A stretch of DNA of 6,209 nucleotides from Bacteroidales bacterium (GTDB lineage: Bacteria; Bacteroidota; Bacteroidia; Bacteroidales; F082). Of this stretch, positions 5,235 through 6,209 are shown in pieces. A model generated the notes under the pieces. The model saw only the letters and a program-made list of their open reading frames with translations, had not been told where the DNA came from and searched no databases. Location of the stretch: positions 1 to 6,209 of the forward strand of contig JAFWRA010000272.1 in assembly GCA_017508895.1 (NCBI GenBank). Direction: 5' to 3'. Position numbers and translations under genes: made by a program. The first letter of the stretch is position 1. Every line of letters begins with the position of its first letter.

Positions 5235-5984
5235 ATGGAACATCAAACCAAACAACCACTAATTTATGACTACGAGGGTCTTCCACCAGATCCCATCAGC
5301 GTTCCTTGTAGCGACACGACAATGTCATCGCAAGGAACGAAACTCATCACCTTGGGTACGTTTACGCTAAGTCAGATTGAGGAGGCAATCACTAACGTTG
5401 TAGGGCATGCCTTTCAGATAAAAGGTATGGTGACTACCCACACCCGTCCTTGTCTTTTTGACTGTGGCAGCTTATCCCATCATTACAGCTATTTGCCCGA
5501 CATTAAGTTGGCGCACGACGACACCTGGGATGATTTCGGTCGCGCCTATTTCGAGCGCTACGACTACCAATTCACAGAGTTCCACTGCACGCTTTGTTCC
5601 GTCGACGAGATACGGCAGAAAATAGAGGCCTGGGTGCGGCAGTATGAGCGGAACCGCATCGTGAGCGACCTTTACCTCATGGCGAAGCCGGTTGTTCCCA
5701 GCCTTTGGGAACGCTACTTGACGCAACGCCATTGGAGCGAGAACCTCTATGCACGGATTGAAAGCCTTCAAACCGATTACCGAATTGATAGAAAACTCTG
5801 GACGACAGACGACAACCATTCCTGTCGTCCCTATAAAAGATTGTTGAACTACCAACATCAGCTTGCCAAGCTAAGCCTGAGCGGAGCCCATCCGCAAACG
5901 AGGACGGCGGCACGGCCCTGCTGCCGCTCCTTCCTGATGACCTCGTGCCGTCAGTCGTCAGGCGATGACCTACTGGGTCATTAA
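5235..5984 (+). CDS. Hypothetical protein, family not recognised; C-terminal part possibly frameshifted
   Basis: The frame is 249 codons. I do not recognise the protein. Residues 1-200 look genuinely coding: mixed, globular composition rich in Trp, Tyr, Asp and His, and no membrane segment or signal peptide. Two cysteine pairs, C73-x3-C77 (PCLFDC) and C118-x2-C121 (HCTLC), with nearby histidines (SHHYS, EFH), could form a metal site; this is inference. A charged segment at about 122-145 (VDEIRQKIEAWVRQYERNR) looks helical. From about residue 202 the reading turns Cys/Arg/Ser-rich with rarer codons, as a shadow frame would. In the same DNA the -1 frame reads as ordinary protein and ends at TGA 5966-5968, overlapping the next ATG. 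Either this ORF has an indel between about 5837 and 5890, or its C-terminus is real and overlaps the next gene by 20 bases. It has its own promoter and no functional link to yraN. Confidence 0.6.
   Translation: MEHQTKQPLIYDYEGLPPDPISVPCSDTTMSSQGTKLITLGTFTLSQIEEAITNVVGHAFQIKGMVTTHTRPCLFDCGSLSHHYSYLPDIKLAHDDTWDDFGRAYFERYDYQFTEFHCTLCSVDEIRQKIEAWVRQYERNRIVSDLYLMAKPVVPSLWERYLTQRHWSENLYARIESLQTDYRIDRKLWTTDDNHSCRPYKRLLNYQHQLAKLSLSGAHPQTRTAARPCCRSFLMTSCRQSSGDDLLGH
5300..5339. repeat. 9-bp perfect inverted repeat inside the 5235 frame
   Basis: CGTTCCTTG (5300-5308) pairs CAAGGAACG (5331-5339) around 22 bases, within which GCG (5311-5313) can pair further with CGC (5329-5331 region). It lies about 65 bases into the reading frame, early enough to affect translation if it folds in the RNA. 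Confidence 0.5.
5694..5712. repeat. 7-bp hairpin inside the 5235 frame
   Basis: GTTCCCA (5694-5700) and TGGGAAC (5706-5712) pair perfectly around a 5-base loop. It is one of several stems in this gene and may be incidental. Confidence 0.4.
5800..5830. repeat. 9-bp perfect inverted repeat before the suspected frameshift
   Basis: GGACGACAG (5800-5808) pairs CTGTCGTCC (5822-5830) around 13 bases. It ends 3 bases before the TAA (5834-5836) that opens the protein-like -1 frame. An AGCTTGCCAAGCT palindrome (5860-5872) follows. A stem just upstream of a frame change could mark an insertion junction or a replication-slippage site. Confidence 0.5.
5837..5968 (+). other. Protein-like alternative (-1) frame overlapping the end of the 5235 ORF
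   Basis: After the TAA at 5834-5836 this frame is open for 43 codons to TGA at 5966-5968. Its second half reads SANEDGGTALLPLLPDDLV, with ordinary acidic and aliphatic residues and mostly G/C-ending codons, unlike the Cys/Arg-rich annotated frame. Its stop overlaps the ATG of the next frame as ATGA, the classic arrangement for coupled genes. It probably represents the original C-terminus of the 5235 protein, which would then be about 243 residues. There is no start codon for a separate gene and no convincing programmed -1 slippery heptamer, so a mutation, a sequencing error or gene decay is more likely than programmed frameshifting. Confidence 0.45.
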
Positions 5985-6161
5985 GTACCATCTTTTCAAA
6001 CATCGTTTCCAGCTTTTGGTCATGTGCTATGACCTTCAACCTACTCTGGGTAGGTCTGAGGTGTTGTGTCGTGACCTAAAAGGTAGGAAAAACGGACTTT
6101 TTGTCGCATTCTATGGCTTTACACCTGCCCTGGGCAGGCTATGGGTCGTGGAATACGACCC
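5881..6161. repeat. Cluster of tight hairpins across the gene junction
   Basis: Perfect stems with loops of 3-5 bases are: 5881-5885/5891-5895 (5 bp), 5965-5970/5976-5981 (6 bp), 6018-6023/6029-6034 (6 bp), 6039-6044/6050-6055 (6 bp), 6124-6129/6133-6138 (6 bp) and 6143-6149/6155-6161 (7 bp). Stems with one G-U pair are 5905-5912/5919-5926 (8 bp) and 5933-5941/5954-5962 (9 bp). The hexamer ATGACC or its complement forms both arms of the stems at 5965 and 6018. The stem at 5965-5981 contains the ATG of the downstream frame. The stems at 6039 and 6124 occupy equivalent places in an 84-base repeat, and an A-T pair in one is a G-C pair in the other. Confidence 0.6.
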
Positions 6162-6209
6162 GAAAGGCCCAAAAATCGGAAAATTAGTCATCTGTCGTGA
6201 CCATGAACC
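5965..6209 (+). CDS. Hypothetical protein with 28-residue internal repeat, 3' truncated by window
   Basis: ATG at 5965 opens 81 codons with no stop before the window end. I do not recognise the family. The start MTYWVIKYHLFKHRF is basic and aromatic; residues 26-53 and 54-81 align without gaps at a period of 28 residues (84 bases). They are identical at 11 of 28 positions: P26/54, L28/56, G29/57, R30/58, V33/61, D37/65, K39/67, G40/68, K42/70, G44/72 and V47/75. Such in-frame periodicity supports this frame as coding, and the other two + frames and the - strand here have several stops. The ATG overlaps the TGA of the -1 frame upstream (ATGA), suggesting coupled translation, and lies inside a 6-bp hairpin. 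It may form a two-gene unit with the 5235 gene from the promoter at 5177-5208. There is no signal peptide or clear membrane span. Confidence 0.55.
   Translation, partial: MTYWVIKYHLFKHRFQLLVMCYDLQPTLGRSEVLCRDLKGRKNGLFVAFYGFTPALGRLWVVEYDPKGPKIGKLVICRDHE

Noticed and set aside
5835..5841. AAAAGA run as a programmed -1 frameshift site
   Set aside because: It does not fit the X XXY YYZ slippery pattern; slipping back would put TAA in the decoding path.
5677..6039. Minus-strand frame of 120 codons (and one at 5472-5858)
   Set aside because: They lie opposite the 5235 frame and its -1 extension, have no promoter or leader on that strand, and show shadow-like composition. The minus strand beyond 6039 has several stops. 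I cannot fully exclude the first, since its C-rich repeat character is hard to judge by eye.
5985..6209. Noncoding structured RNA or CRISPR-like array at the window end
   Set aside because: The spacing is not CRISPR-like, and the 84-base periodicity keeps frame with an open reading frame, so coding is the simpler explanation. An RNA role on top of coding remains possible and is reported as a finding.

Overview
The window reads as a chromosomal segment of a Bacteroidota bacterium, most likely order Bacteroidales. Three things support this. The order rpmG, DUF4295 small protein, ftsY, rimO is typical of that group. Two promoters fit the Bacteroidota -33/-7 pattern (TTG-like element, about 19-21 bases, TAnnTTTG). 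Most starts have AT-rich leaders instead of Shine-Dalgarno sequences. I cannot place the genus. All confident genes are on the + strand.

Positions 1-1557 hold the C-terminal 518 codons of a fused formiminotransferase-cyclodeaminase (last step of histidine breakdown to glutamate, feeding one-carbon units to folate). About 48 N-terminal residues lie outside the window. Positions 1574-1981 hold a promoter, rpmG (ribosomal protein L33) and a 50-residue DUF4295 protein that is probably also ribosomal. A strong intrinsic terminator closes this unit at 2006-2039. The L28 gene (rpmB) usually found just before rpmG is not here.

Positions 2040-2156 carry a REP-like palindrome and short AT-rich direct repeats. 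They lead into ftsY (signal recognition particle receptor GTPase). The 285-base gap between ftsY and rimO is packed with repeats: a long imperfect hairpin, then a diverged tandem duplication of about 95-102 bases. That duplication copies the rimO leader and its first five codons, leaving a 22-codon decoy reading frame. rimO (ribosomal protein S12 methylthiotransferase) and a YraN-family nuclease-like protein follow closely and probably form one transcript. A 34-residue predicted single-pass membrane peptide may follow yraN.

The last kilobase is the least ordinary part. A well-formed promoter (5177-5208) drives an unrecognised 249-codon frame (5235-5984). From about 5840 the -1 frame looks more like coding sequence than the annotated frame, and it ends in an ATGA overlap with a second unrecognised frame. 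That second frame stays open from 5965 to the window end and has a 28-residue internal repeat. The same stretch (5881-6161) has far more tight hairpins than expected by chance, one of them enclosing the start codon of the second frame. I found no rRNA, tRNA, CRISPR array or recognisable transposase.
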